In this document: piece after piece, positions 55,398 to 64,000 of the stretch
Numbering within the stretch: position 1 is the stretch's first letter
Layout of the letters: the number at the start of each line of letters is the position of its first letter
Assembly: GCF_002441655.1 (NCBI RefSeq)
Contig: NZ_JXJU01000001.1
Coordinates: 186,001-250,000 of the forward strand
Source of the DNA: Lactococcus fujiensis JCM 16395
GTDB taxonomy: Bacteria > Bacillota > Bacilli > Lactobacillales > Streptococcaceae
DNA length: 64,000 nucleotides
Reading direction: 5' to 3'
Program-made: the position numbers and the translations under genes
The notes under the pieces: generated by a model
Databases searched by the model: none
What the model was told of the DNA's origin: nothing
The model's input: the letters and a program-made list of their open reading frames with translations, nothing else

Positions 55398-56551
55398 AAA
55401 ATAAACTGAATTCCGTTTTCAGCGACTATCAACTAACTACGGAAACAAAGGATTTGTACGACGAAGTGCTCTCAAATCTTAGAGCCGCTGCGAAAGATTT
55501 GAAAGCCGATGGGAAATCAGACGTCGATGCCGCTATTCAAGCATTTTCAGAAATTGGCGACTTGACCGAGGTGCTCAACGAAATCACGAACAAGACGCTT
55601 GTTTACAGCAAAAATAACATTTCAATCTACAACGAAAACCAGCTGAAACTCGCCAATGATCAGACTTTTAATCCCACAGAAATCGAGTCAATCAAGCTAA
55701 GCTATAGCTCCGACAACGTCGAAATTCTCGCATCGTCTGACGGAAAAATCCATTTGTATGAATACATGAATTCGGAAAATCCTGATTTCTTTGCGCAGAT
55801 TCAAAAAACAGGCGGGCATTTGAGCATTCAAGCAGGCGTGCGCCCACGTTTGTTCGGGGTTTTTGTTCCTTTTCGTACGAAGATTATTTTGGCGCTTCCA
55901 GTGAATTTTACCGGCGACCTAGATGTTGACAATCGCTCTGGAAATATGAATGTTCAGGAAATTTCGCTAAGTTCGCTCATGATGAACGTTCGTTCTGGTA
56001 ATTTCAAACTGGCAGATGTTGAAGTTCAGGACTTTTCTCTTGATTTGTCAAGTGGTAACGGCAAATTTGAAAATTTAACAACTGAAAAGCTTTATATTAA
56101 CGCCAAAAGTGGCAATTTGAAAGGTGATAAAATGATTGCCGAAAACGTTCAAATTATTGCTGACAGTGGCAATTGCGTTTTTGAAAATGTGCATTTCATT
56201 GGGCTTGATTTGAAATTGAATAGTGGTAATATCAAGTTGCTGAACAGTTTTTCGATTGAGGCAAATTTAACCACCAATAGCGGAAATGTTGTCGCTGAAG
56301 TCGTTGGATTTAAAGCATTGAAAGCGAAATCTGATTCAGGAAACGTGAGAATCAGTGTCCCTCGTGATATGGTATTTGATTTTGATTTGAAATCAGGTTC
56401 TGGTAGCTCAGAAATTGCTTTGGACGGGGTTTCCTATGAAGTCAAAAAAGAAAAACGCAAGACTGGTAGTCGTCGCGGAAATGCGAGCAATCAAGCGATT
56501 CTCCGAGGCGAATCGGGATGCGGCAATGTCAGCGTGAAAGAAGTTTTGTGA
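55382..56551 (+). CDS. DUF4097 beta-strand repeat protein with N-terminal HAAS-like domain
   Basis: 389 residues. N-terminal helical segment (about 1-75, LRAAAKDLKADGKSDVDAAIQAF) resembles the DUF1700/HAAS domain. From about 100 onward it forms DUF4097-type beta repeats, each with an SGN turn: RSGNMNV, RSGNFKL, SSGNGKF, KSGNLKG, DSGNCVF, NSGNIKL, NSGNVVA, DSGNVRI and a last GSGSSEI. No signal peptide or membrane helix is visible, unlike many YvlB-type proteins. Enterococcal LiaX, a daptomycin-response protein, has comparable DUF4097 repeats; a similar envelope-sensing role is inference. Codon usage and GC look somewhat higher than neighbours. Confidence 0.8.
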   Translation: MEDLLKNKLNSVFSDYQLTTETKDLYDEVLSNLRAAAKDLKADGKSDVDAAIQAFSEIGDLTEVLNEITNKTLVYSKNNISIYNENQLKLANDQTFNPTEIESIKLSYSSDNVEILASSDGKIHLYEYMNSENPDFFAQIQKTGGHLSIQAGVRPRLFGVFVPFRTKIILALPVNFTGDLDVDNRSGNMNVQEISLSSLMMNVRSGNFKLADVEVQDFSLDLSSGNGKFENLTTEKLYINAKSGNLKGDKMIAENVQIIADSGNCVFENVHFIGLDLKLNSGNIKLLNSFSIEANLTTNSGNVVAEVVGFKALKAKSDSGNVRISVPRDMVFDFDLKSGSGSSEIALDGVSYEVKKEKRKTGSRRGNASNQAILRGESGCGNVSVKEVL

Positions 56552-56592
56552 AAAAATAATATGAATTGAGAACCACGTTTACAGCTCATTTC

Positions 56593-56601
56593 TGCTATAA
56601 T
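56593..56601 (+). promoter_or_regulatory. Extended -10 promoter for metG
   Basis: TGCTATAAT with TATAAT at 56596-56601, 52 nt before the start codon. A small CGAG/CTCG hairpin (about 56620-56637) precedes the ribosome site AAGGAGG. Confidence 0.6.
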
Positions 56602-56653
56602 TAAAATAGAATATTCTGGCGAGTTTCATTTGCTCGACCAAGGAGGTTAGAAA

Positions 56654-58636
56654 TTGGCTGAAAACAAAACATTTTATATCACGACACCCATCTATTATCC
56701 CTCAGGAAAATTACATCTAGGTTCCACATACACAACGATTGCCTGTGACGTCTTAGCTCGTTACAAGCGATTGATGGGCTTTGATACCTATTATTTGACA
56801 GGACTTGATGAACATGGTCAAAAGATTCAACAACGTGCAGAAGCAGCTGGTATGGAACCTAAGGCTTATCTTGATCCAATGGCGGAAGATGTAAAAAAAC
56901 TCTGGAAAACATTAGATATTTCTTATGATAAATTTATCAGAACCACAGATTCTTATCATGAAGAAGCTGTTCAGAAAATATTTGAAAAACTTTTGGCTCA
57001 GGATGATATTTATTTAGGGAAATATTCGGGCTGGTATTCGGTTTCTGATGAGGAATTCTTTACGGAAAGTCAACTTGCTGAAGTTTATCGTGATAGTGAC
57101 GGAAATGTAATTGGGGGGATGGCGCCTTCTGGACACGAAGTTGAAAAGGTTGAAGAAGAATCATACTTTTTCCGCATGGGCAAATACGCCGATTGGCTGT
57201 TGAATTATTACGAGGAACACCCCGACTTTATTCAACCTGAAATTCGTAAAAATGAGATGATTAATACTTTCATTAAGCCGGGTCTGGAAGATTTGGCCGT
57301 TTCACGGACAACATTTACTTGGGGAATCCCAATTCCATCAAATCCAAAACATGTGATTTATGTTTGGCTCGATGCACTGTTCAACTATGTGACAGCACTT
57401 GGTTATGGTTCAGATGATGACTCAATGTATAAGAAATTCTGGCCTGGTGTAAATATGGTTGGGAAAGATATTTTGCGATTCCATACGATTTACTGGCCAA
57501 TTTTCCTTCATGCACTTGGCATGGAACCTCCAAAACAAGTCTTTGGACATGGCTGGTATCAAGTCAATGGACGTAAGATGTCTAAATCGTTCCATAATGT
57601 TATTTATGCTGAGCCTTTGGTGGAACGTTATGGTCTAGATCCTTATCGCTATTACATTTTACGCGCGATGCCTTTTGGAAATGATGGAAATTTCACTGCG
57701 GAAAGTTATATAGACCGTATAAATTTTGACTTGGCTAACGACCTTGGTAATCTTTTGAACCGTACGGTTGCAATGATTAACAAATATAATAATGGAAAAA
57801 TTGAGAATACAGGTGTGCCGACGGAATTTGATGCTGAACTTTCGGATGTGCTTGTTGAATCGATAAGCAATTACCACAGGGCGATGGATAAGTTCGAATT
57901 TTCAGTAGCCCTGTCTGAAGTTTGGACAATTATTTCTAGGACGAATAAATATATTGATGAAACTGCGCCTTGGATTTTAGCTAAATCTGATGCTGATCAA
58001 GCTAAACTGAACAATGTTTTATATCATTTGGCTGAAAATCTCCGTATTGTATCAAGCCTGTTACAACCTTATATGCACGCGACCTCTGAAAAAATCTTTG
58101 CTCAACTCGGTTTGACCGAAACCAAATTTGATCTTGAAACTTTGACTTCTGGTTATGAGTTCAAAAATAATGTAGTGGCAAAAGGTGACCCTATTTTCCC
58201 TCGTCTGGATCGAGAATTTGAAATTGCTGTCATAAATGATGAAATGCTCGGCGGTTCGGAAAAAGGAGCAGAAAAAGAAGAAAAAGAACTCGTTCTGAAC
58301 AAAAAACAAATCGAATTTGATGATTTTGACAAAATTGAAATTCGTGTGGCTGAAGTTGTCGCAGTTGAACGAGTTGAAGGATCTGATAAACTTTTAAAAT
58401 TTGAACTAGAGGCTGGTGATAAGGGGACGCGAACGATTCTTTCAGGAATTGCGAAATTCTACCCCAACGAGCAAGAATTAGTAGGCAAAAAGTTGCAAAT
58501 TGTTGCCAATTTAAAACCACGCAAAATGATGAAAAAATATGTTTCAGAAGGAATGATTTTGTCAGCAGAATTTGATGGAAAATTAACAGTACTCACCGTC
58601 GATTCGTCAGTACCGAATGGTTCAATCATTGGCTAA
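56654..58636 (+). CDS. metG: Methionyl-tRNA synthetase
   Basis: 660 residues from TTG with AAGGAGG upstream. Class I synthetase: HIGH-equivalent [10 protein letters not shown] (about residues 12-21), KMSKS in [10 protein letters not shown] (about 300), anticodon-binding helical domain, then a charged linker and the C-terminal tRNA-binding (EMAP/CsaA-like) domain [20 protein letters not shown] to the end. The zinc-binding cysteine knuckle of some MetRS is absent, as in other Firmicutes enzymes of this type. Confidence 0.97.
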   Translation: MAENKTFYITTPIYYPSGKLHLGSTYTTIACDVLARYKRLMGFDTYYLTGLDEHGQKIQQRAEAAGMEPKAYLDPMAEDVKKLWKTLDISYDKFIRTTDSYHEEAVQKIFEKLLAQDDIYLGKYSGWYSVSDEEFFTESQLAEVYRDSDGNVIGGMAPSGHEVEKVEEESYFFRMGKYADWLLNYYEEHPDFIQPEIRKNEMINTFIKPGLEDLAVSRTTFTWGIPIPSNPKHVIYVWLDALFNYVTALGYGSDDDSMYKKFWPGVNMVGKDILRFHTIYWPIFLHALGMEPPKQVFGHGWYQVNGRKMSKSFHNVIYAEPLVERYGLDPYRYYILRAMPFGNDGNFTAESYIDRINFDLANDLGNLLNRTVAMINKYNNGKIENTGVPTEFDAELSDVLVESISNYHRAMDKFEFSVALSEVWTIISRTNKYIDETAPWILAKSDADQAKLNNVLYHLAENLRIVSSLLQPYMHATSEKIFAQLGLTETKFDLETLTSGYEFKNNVVAKGDPIFPRLDREFEIAVINDEMLGGSEKGAEKEEKELVLNKKQIEFDDFDKIEIRVAEVVAVERVEGSDKLLKFELEAGDKGTRTILSGIAKFYPNEQELVGKKLQIVANLKPRKMMKKYVSEGMILSAEFDGKLTVLTVDSSVPNGSIIG

Positions 58637-58655
58637 TGTTTAGATAATTATAGGA

Positions 58656-58690
58656 AAGAGTTTGAAATGCGTTCAGGCTTTTTCTTTTTT
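58656..58690 (+). terminator. metG terminator
   Basis: AGTTTGAA (58659-58666) pairs with TTCAGGCT (58672-58679) with two G-T pairs, ATGCG loop, followed by a long T-rich tract. Confidence 0.8.
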
Positions 58691-58698
58691 CTTTTTTT

Positions 58699-58707
58699 TG
58701 GTAAAAT
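58699..58707 (+). promoter_or_regulatory. Candidate promoter for riboswitch-queT
   Basis: Extended -10 TGGTAAAAT (TAAAAT at 58702-58707) following a long T tract, about 34 nt before the predicted riboswitch. Confidence 0.45.
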
Positions 58708-58740
58708 AGATTTCGTCGTTAAGAAAATTGAACTTGATGA

Positions 58741-58803
58741 CCCTCAGGACTTTTTACCTTTGCCTGAGCATACTACAGTCGCTGACAGGCGATAAAGGAG
58801 CAT
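58741..58803 (+). ncRNA. preQ1-II riboswitch
   Basis: Layout matches the class II preQ1 (COG4708) motif, known from Streptococcaceae. First stem CTCAGG/CCTGAG (58743-58748 with 58763-58768), then the conserved linker CATACTACA, a second small hairpin TCGC/GCGA (58779-58782 with 58789-58792), and ATAAAGGAG, which carries the ribosome site of the following gene. In this class ligand binding forms a pseudoknot that hides the ribosome site, lowering expression of the queuosine-precursor transporter when preQ1 is plentiful. The adjacent QueT-family gene supports the assignment. Confidence 0.82.
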
Positions 58804-58805
58804 TG

Positions 58806-59336
58806 ATGAATTCAACTCGTTCAGCAGGACATTTTTCTGTAACTGATCTTGCAAAAATTGGCCTTGTAGCCGCTATTTATGTCGTTTTGACAGTACTACC
58901 TCCATTAAATAATTTATCCTATGGACCCATTCAATTTCGACTTTCCGAAATCTTGAATTTCTTACCTTTTTATCATAAAAGGTATATTTGGGGAGTTACA
59001 CTAGGCTGTTTTATTTCAAATTTGTTTAGCTCAAATGTCGCCATTGTGGACATGATCGTTGGTACTGCACAAACCTTAATTTGTTTACTTATTGGGGTTT
59101 GGTTATTTGACCGTTTCAAAAAAACTTATTTTGGTCCGTTTAATAAAGCATTTGTCTATTTCGCTTTATTTGACTCTATTGTAGGAATGGCTGCAATCGC
59201 TGCCGAATTAATGCTTGTTTATAAGTCTCCATTTTTGATGATGTGGGGCACAGTAGCAGCGGGGGAATTTGTCGTCTTAATTGTTGGAGCTTTACTTATT
59301 GATCAACTAGGAAAAAGAATTGATTTAACAAAATAA
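58806..59336 (+). CDS. queT: QueT family queuosine-precursor transporter
   Basis: 176 residues, about five membrane helices, QueT family (COG4708; S component of an ECF transporter). Typical: LAKIGLVAAIYVVLTVLPP, YGPIQFRLSEILNFLPF and the GCFISNLFSSNVAIVDMIVGT segment. It probably imports preQ1 or queuine with the shared ECF module encoded elsewhere. ATG 58806 uses the AAAGGAG that belongs to the riboswitch; the longer frame from 58728 crosses the riboswitch and is not a gene start. Confidence 0.92.
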   Translation: MNSTRSAGHFSVTDLAKIGLVAAIYVVLTVLPPLNNLSYGPIQFRLSEILNFLPFYHKRYIWGVTLGCFISNLFSSNVAIVDMIVGTAQTLICLLIGVWLFDRFKKTYFGPFNKAFVYFALFDSIVGMAAIAAELMLVYKSPFLMMWGTVAAGEFVVLIVGALLIDQLGKRIDLTK

Positions 59337-59358
59337 ACAGCGAATGCTGTTTTTTTTA
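59336..59358 (+). terminator. queT terminator
   Basis: AACAGC (59336-59341) / GCTGTT (59346-59351) with a GAAT loop and a T run; begins at the stop codon. Confidence 0.88.
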
Positions 59359-59432
59359 TTCGTCCCTTTTTCCTTCAAGGGATATGAAGGACTTAGATTT
59401 ACAAACCGTTTACAGATTTTTAAGGCAAATTT

Positions 59433-59441
59433 TGATATAAT
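59433..59441 (+). promoter_or_regulatory. Extended -10 promoter for rnc-smc
   Basis: TGATATAAT with TATAAT at 59436-59441, 31 nt before the rnc start codon; TTTACA at 59409-59414 is too far for a normal -35. Confidence 0.6.
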
Positions 59442-59472
59442 AAAAGGGAATTTTATTATTTGGAGGTAAACT

Positions 59473-60168
59473 ATGAATAAACTTCAAGAAAAGTTAAAAT
59501 CAGAGTTTGGAATCACGTTTAATGATGACAAAGTACTTGAAGTCGCATTTACACATTCTTCTTACACAAATGAAGAACGGCTCCCAAAGGTTGCAAACAA
59601 TGAACGTTTGGAATTTTTGGGAGACGTGGCTTTATCGCTCGTTGTTTCTGATTATTTATACCGCACCTATCCTGATGCTCTTGAAGGTGAGCTTTCAAAA
59701 ATGCGTTCGAGCATTGTTCGAACGGAATCTTTAGCAAATTTTTCGCGTCGCTGTGGTTTTGGTGCCTTTTTGAAATTAGGTCACGGTGAAGAGAAAACTG
59801 GTGGGCGAAATCGTGAAACGACTTTAGAGAATTTATTTGAAGCATTTCTGGGCGCTTTATTCCTCGATCAAGGGATGGAGGAAGTCCGTAAATTTATTTA
59901 TCGCGTGGTTATTCCGCACGTTAAAGCAGACGATTATGTTAAGGTCATTGATTACAAAACAGAGTTGCAAGAAATTTTACAAGTAGGTGGCGAAACGACT
60001 ATTACCTATAAAATTCTGGAAGAATCAGGGCCAGCTCATGCACGTAAATTTGTCGCTGCAGTACTCAATAATGGGGTCCAATTAGGTACAGGAGAAGGAA
60101 AATCGAAGAAATTTGCTGAACAAAAAGCAGCAGAAAACGCGATTAAAGGTCAGATTCATGTATCTTAA
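59473..60168 (+). CDS. rnc: Ribonuclease III
   Basis: 231 residues. Catalytic domain with the signature NERLEFLGDVALSL (about residues 36-49) and LFEAFLGALFLDQG, then the double-stranded RNA-binding domain (YKTELQEILQVGG ... GEGKSKKFAEQKAAENA). Processes rRNA and structured mRNAs. TTGGAGG upstream. Its last 11 nt overlap smc; the pair rnc-smc is conserved in Firmicutes. Confidence 0.97.
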   Translation: MNKLQEKLKSEFGITFNDDKVLEVAFTHSSYTNEERLPKVANNERLEFLGDVALSLVVSDYLYRTYPDALEGELSKMRSSIVRTESLANFSRRCGFGAFLKLGHGEEKTGGRNRETTLENLFEAFLGALFLDQGMEEVRKFIYRVVIPHVKADDYVKVIDYKTELQEILQVGGETTITYKILEESGPAHARKFVAAVLNNGVQLGTGEGKSKKFAEQKAAENAIKGQIHVS

Positions 60169-63100
60169 GAAAATGGAAATTGTCGGTTTCAAATCATTTG
60201 CTGACCGCACAAAAATTGAATTTGACCAAGGTGTGACAGCTGTAGTCGGTCCAAATGGCTCTGGTAAATCAAATATTGTTGAATCGCTTCGCTGGGTTCT
60301 TGGTGAACAATCTGCCAAGGCCTTACGTGGCGGGAAAATGCCAGATGTTATTTTTTCTGGTACCGAAAAACGGCGTGCGATGAACTTTGCGGAAGTGACA
60401 GCATATTTTGACAACTCAGACCATTATTTAGCTGGTCACGATGACGAAGATGAAGTGATCATTAGTCGACGATTATATCGTAACGGTGATTCTGAATTTA
60501 TGCTAAATGGCAAAAAATGTCGCTTGCGAGATCTCCATGAATTATTCTTGGATACAGGTTTAGGTCGTGATTCGCTTTCTATTATTTCACAAGGGCGTAT
60601 TGAGTCCGTCTTTAATTCAAAACCAGAAGAACGCCGTGCCATTTTTGAAGAGGCTGCAGGAGTTTTGAAGTACAAAAGCCGTCGAAATGAAACGGAATCA
60701 AAACTGAAATCTACACAAGATAACATGGATCGGTTGGAAGATATAATTTACGAGCTTAATGGACAATTAATTCCCTTGCAAGCTCAAAAAGATGTTGCCT
60801 TGCGCTTTAAAGCGCTTGATGGTGAACGTTATGATCTGGCACTTGCTGTCCTAGTGGCTCAGTTAAATGCTGAAAAAGAAAAATTTGAATCGACAAAAGC
60901 ATCATTGATGACAAGTGTTGAAGCGCTTGAGGAATTATCTAGTCAACAGAAAGCATATGATGCTGAATTGGCTAATCTCCGTCATCGAAAGCAAGAAACG
61001 GAAGAGGCGCTAGAAAATAGCCGTTCAGAGTCTCTGACATTGACAGAACTAAAATCAGATTTGACACGCAAAATTGAGCTGTATGACATACAGAAAAATT
61101 CATCTGAACAGTCAGCAAAAGAACGCGAAGATCGATTGTTTGAACTCAATGAAAAATTGTCAGCACTGACGCAACAACAAATTGATGCTCAAGAAAAAAA
61201 TGAGTTGCTTAATACAAATAAAGAGCAAATTGAAACGGCGTTGACAAAACTTAAGACAGAATTCTCTGCACTTTCAGAATCACCTGAGGTCGTCATGGAG
61301 CGCTTGCGTGAAGAATTTGTTCAATTGGTTAGTCAAGAGGCTCGCTACTCAAATGATCGTACCAAAAATCAAGCCGAAATTGATAATTTGCTTGAAAAAA
61401 TGGCTGAGCGAGATGAATCCACCAAAGAAAATGCTCAAAAATTAAGCCGAATCTCCGCGGAATTGAATCAGGTGAAGAATGACTACGAAAAAATCAAGTC
61501 TGAATTAGAACAACTCGTGTCCTCATTTAACCAACAGGCGTTGAAAGAGAAGGAGTTTGCTGAGCAAGAACGTTTGGCTCAAAATAGGATGTATGACCAA
61601 ATGGACCTCTTGAATAAAGAAAAAGCACGATTGGCAAGTTTAGAAAACATTCGAGAAAGCCATTCAAATCTATTTCAAGGTGTTCGTGGAGTCATGCAAA
61701 ACCAGAATCAATTGGGGGGAATTATTGGTGTTGTTGCGGATTTATTGACCTTTGACACAAAATACACGACGGCAATTGATATTGCTTTAGGTGGTGGTAG
61801 TCAAAATATCGTAACCGAAGATGAAAATGCAGCAAAACGTGCAATTGCTTTCTTGCGTGAACGTCGTTTAGGACGTGCTACTTTTCTTCCACTGACAACG
61901 ATAAAAGGACGTGATTTTGCAGCATATCATCGTATTTCGTCAATGACAGGTTTTATTGACACAGCCATCAATTTAGTATCTTATGACCAACGATTGCAAA
62001 AGGCCATGTCAAGCCTTTTAGGCTCAACCGTCATTGTAGACAATGCTGAAAATGCAACACAAATTGCAAGAAATTTGAATTATTCTGTCCGAATTGTTAC
62101 ACTTGATGGGACACAGATTAATCCTGGCGGATCTTATTCGGGAGGAGCTGGAAAACGAAATTCTACAACGTTTACGCAAGCCGAAATCGAAAATTTGCAA
62201 CAGGTGATTAAAAAAGCTGAATCTGAACTAAAAATTTCAGAAAAAGAGGTTCAAAAAATTCAGACCGAAAAGGCTGAATTAACTCGCCAAATTGCTGAAC
62301 TACGCGAGCAAGGTGAGGACAAACGATTTGACGAGAAGTCATTGATTTTGAAAATTGAACAGCTTAAAGAAAGTAAATCAGACTTATCAGCTTTGTCAGC
62401 ACTGACAGAATCGTCCAAGACACAAGACCAATTGAATCATTTGCAGAGCTCAAATGTATCCTTAAGTGAAAAATTAGCAACCTTAAACACACGTAAGACT
62501 GAGATTGAAAGCCAATTGGACGTGGTCAAATCGAGTTCGAAGGCTCAAAATGAGCACAAAGCAGAATTACAGAATCAATTGAATGAGTTACAGGTAAAAT
62601 TCTCTGAAATATCAAGTGAAATACGTTTCGGACAGACGGAAGAAAAACGCTTGACGGCAGAGCTTGAAAATTTGCTGAATGAAAAGGAGCGCTTGGTTCA
62701 ATTATTAGCCCCAGCAGTTGATTTTGATGATGTCAAACGTGATCAATATGCAACACAGTTGGCAGAAGTAACTCAAAAGTTGCAGGCCTTAAATATAAAA
62801 ATGGTCAGCTTGAAATTTGAACGAGATGATTTGATTGCACAAATGGAAGAGTTGGAACAGCATAATCATGATTTTATTGAGCAAATCCATCAACTTAACA
62901 TGCAAAAGACTCGTTCCGAATTACAATTGGAACAAAGTGAACAATTGCTTTATGAAAAGCAGAATCAACTGGTCTCAGATTATGAAATGTCTTATGACGA
63001 AGCTAGCCTAAAAGCCAGTCCTCTTGAAGATTTAGTCAGCTCTGAATTGGCTCTCAAACAATTAGAACGCCAAATTAGAGCACTCGGGCCAGTTAATTTG

Positions 63101-63676
63101 GATGCCATCGCCCAATTTGAAGAAGTCAATGAACGTTTTACTTTCCTTAACGACCAAAAGAACGATTTGCAAGAGGCTAAGACACTTTTATTATCTACGA
63201 TTGATGACATGAATGATGAAGTTAAAGTGCGCTTTAAATCGACATTTGATGCAATCCGTGAATCATTTAAAACGACTTTTTCACAAATGTTTGTTGGTGG
63301 TCATGCAGATCTCGAATTAACTTCTGATAATTTGCTTGAAGCAGGAGTTGAGATTAATGTTCAGCCACCGGGTAAAAAACTTTCTTCACTCAATTTAATG
63401 AGTGGTGGTGAGAAAGCATTAACAGCACTGGCCTTAATTTTCGCAATTTTGCGCGTTCGTACCGTCCCATTTGTTGTTTTAGACGAAGTCGAAGCAGCAC
63501 TGGATGAAACGAATGTTAAAAGATTTGGTGATTATATGAATCATTTTGATAAGAGCAACCAGTTTATCGTCGTGACACACCGTCGTGGCACAATGGCTGC
63601 AGCAGGTGCCATGTATGGTGTTACGATGGCTGATGCGGGTGTCTCTAAAATGATTTCAGTTCGTCTTGAAAATTAA
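60158..63676 (+). CDS. smc: Chromosome partition protein SMC
   Basis: 1172 residues, the usual length. N-terminal ATPase half: GFKSFADRTKIEF, Walker A GPNGSGKSNI, ISQGRIESV. Coiled coil from about 165 to 500, hinge domain (GVRGVMQNQNQLGGIIGVVAD and ALGGGSQNIV, about 510-670), second coiled coil, then signature NLMSGGEKALTALAL, Walker B VVLDEVEAALDETN and D/H-loops. Condensin core ATPase for chromosome organisation. ATG 60158 lies within the end of rnc and gives the family N-terminus (MYLKKMEIVGFKSF); the earlier in-frame start at 60113 lacks support. Confidence 0.97.
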   Translation: MYLKKMEIVGFKSFADRTKIEFDQGVTAVVGPNGSGKSNIVESLRWVLGEQSAKALRGGKMPDVIFSGTEKRRAMNFAEVTAYFDNSDHYLAGHDDEDEVIISRRLYRNGDSEFMLNGKKCRLRDLHELFLDTGLGRDSLSIISQGRIESVFNSKPEERRAIFEEAAGVLKYKSRRNETESKLKSTQDNMDRLEDIIYELNGQLIPLQAQKDVALRFKALDGERYDLALAVLVAQLNAEKEKFESTKASLMTSVEALEELSSQQKAYDAELANLRHRKQETEEALENSRSESLTLTELKSDLTRKIELYDIQKNSSEQSAKEREDRLFELNEKLSALTQQQIDAQEKNELLNTNKEQIETALTKLKTEFSALSESPEVVMERLREEFVQLVSQEARYSNDRTKNQAEIDNLLEKMAERDESTKENAQKLSRISAELNQVKNDYEKIKSELEQLVSSFNQQALKEKEFAEQERLAQNRMYDQMDLLNKEKARLASLENIRESHSNLFQGVRGVMQNQNQLGGIIGVVADLLTFDTKYTTAIDIALGGGSQNIVTEDENAAKRAIAFLRERRLGRATFLPLTTIKGRDFAAYHRISSMTGFIDTAINLVSYDQRLQKAMSSLLGSTVIVDNAENATQIARNLNYSVRIVTLDGTQINPGGSYSGGAGKRNSTTFTQAEIENLQQVIKKAESELKISEKEVQKIQTEKAELTRQIAELREQGEDKRFDEKSLILKIEQLKESKSDLSALSALTESSKTQDQLNHLQSSNVSLSEKLATLNTRKTEIESQLDVVKSSSKAQNEHKAELQNQLNELQVKFSEISSEIRFGQTEEKRLTAELENLLNEKERLVQLLAPAVDFDDVKRDQYATQLAEVTQKLQALNIKMVSLKFERDDLIAQMEELEQHNHDFIEQIHQLNMQKTRSELQLEQSEQLLYEKQNQLVSDYEMSYDEASLKASPLEDLVSSELALKQLERQIRALGPVNLDAIAQFEEVNERFTFLNDQKNDLQEAKTLLLSTIDDMNDEVKVRFKSTFDAIRESFKTTFSQMFVGGHADLELTSDNLLEAGVEINVQPPGKKLSSLNLMSGGEKALTALALIFAILRVRTVPFVVLDEVEAALDETNVKRFGDYMNHFDKSNQFIVVTHRRGTMAAAGAMYGVTMADAGVSKMISVRLEN

Positions 63677-63769
63677 GATTAAATTAAGAATATTTAATAT
63701 ACTAAGAAAGTGATTTATTCTCATTGTAGGAAGATCATTGTCGTATAAAAAATTAGAAAGGCTATTGAA

Positions 63770-64000
63770 TTGAAAAAATTAGTTCAGTCCATAAATACGA
63801 GACTCGGAATAATTCTATTGTCTATCATTTTCATCTGGGCAAAAACCATATTAGCCTATTTTACTGAGTTTCAACAACTCCATTCAGCCAATGTTGCGGA
63901 TTATATTTTGATGATTATCAATCCCATTGGATTTACCGCAATATTTTTGAGTTTAACACTCTTTATAAAAAGAAAGCAATTGTTCTACCTGACAATTCTC
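63770..64000 (+). CDS. LTA synthase family protein, N-terminal part (3' end outside window)
   Basis: 77 codons from TTG 63770, preceded by GAAAGG at 63756-63761, run off the window. The start resembles lipoteichoic acid synthase: NTRLGIILLSIIFIWAKTILAYFTEF (first membrane helix), then IINPIGFTAIFLSLTLF. LtaS polymerises glycerol phosphate from phosphatidylglycerol; the extracellular sulfatase-like domain is not in the window. The 93-nt gap after smc contains no certain promoter; no terminator after smc was found either. Confidence 0.75.
   Translation, partial: MKKLVQSINTRLGIILLSIIFIWAKTILAYFTEFQQLHSANVADYILMIINPIGFTAIFLSLTLFIKRKQLFYLTIL

Noticed and set aside
1-64000. Search for tRNA, rRNA, CRISPR arrays, IS elements or prophage
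   Set aside because: No cloverleaf-like genes, rRNA segments, regularly spaced repeats, transposase motifs or phage structural genes were seen when reading both strands; the window appears free of them within the limits of manual inspection.

Overview
This is a low-GC Gram-positive chromosome segment of lactococcal type (Lactococcus or a close relative in the Streptococcaceae). The evidence is gene order and family content, not a database search. The signs are gdpP-rplI-dnaB, ccrZ-trmB, dnaB-dnaI, a rimP-nusA-ylxR-ylxQ-infB-rbfA operon, a fabT-led fatty-acid operon without fabK, a preQ1-II type riboswitch in front of a QueT transporter, and a Wzd/Wze/Wzh-type exopolysaccharide locus. Almost all genes lie on the + strand. 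Promoters are mostly extended -10 (TGnTATAAT) types, and TTG starts are common.

Layout. 1-9.1 kb is core replication and translation: the end of gdpP, rplI, replicative helicase, veg, ccrZ, trmB, nrdR, dnaB/dnaI, a pentapeptide-repeat protein and der, closed by two tandem terminators. 9.3-25.5 kb is an exopolysaccharide locus: chain-length and phosphoregulation module (epsABC), priming transferase (epsD), seven glycosyltransferases of families GT4, GT92, GT2, GT11 and WsaF type, a Wzy polymerase, an acyltransferase, a DUF4422 protein, a flippase and a UDP-glucose dehydrogenase. Its 3' end is decaying. The flippase is split by an apparent 1-nt deletion, ugd has an in-frame stop, and at 25.5-26.4 kb a frameshifted membrane-protein remnant abuts a 3'-truncated LCP gene on the other strand. 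26.4-28.0 kb holds a VanY-type carboxypeptidase and a DUF1361 membrane protein that may be translated from a leaderless mRNA.

28.0-33.9 kb is the rimP-nusA-infB-rbfA operon, led by a strong promoter and a leader hairpin with a duplicated Shine-Dalgarno sequence. 34.0-35.0 kb is manA. 35.1-44.6 kb is the complete type II fatty-acid initiation/elongation and acetyl-CoA carboxylase operon (fabT, fabH, acpP, fabD, a 51-aa membrane protein, fabG, fabF, accB, fabZ, accC, accD, accA). acpP is bracketed by two hairpins, and a degenerate gene remnant lies between accD and accA. 44.7-48.2 kb is serC-serA-DUF1015.

48.2-53.5 kb is accessory: a GlsB/YmgE-type small membrane protein, an Rgg-type regulator and a WxL surface-protein operon (WxL-like protein, DUF916/DUF3324 membrane anchor, large WxL protein). 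53.6-64.0 kb returns to core genes: ArsC/Spx-like protein, exoA, a PadR plus DUF4097 envelope-stress-type pair, metG, riboswitch-queT, rnc-smc and the 5' end of an LTA synthase-like gene.

I found no tRNA, rRNA, CRISPR array, intact insertion sequence or prophage. The most interesting material is the regulatory RNA/DNA structure (rimP leader, acpP hairpins, ugd operator-like repeat, Rgg-linked palindromes), the decay pattern at the end of the EPS locus, and the small unannotated ORF inside the fab operon.
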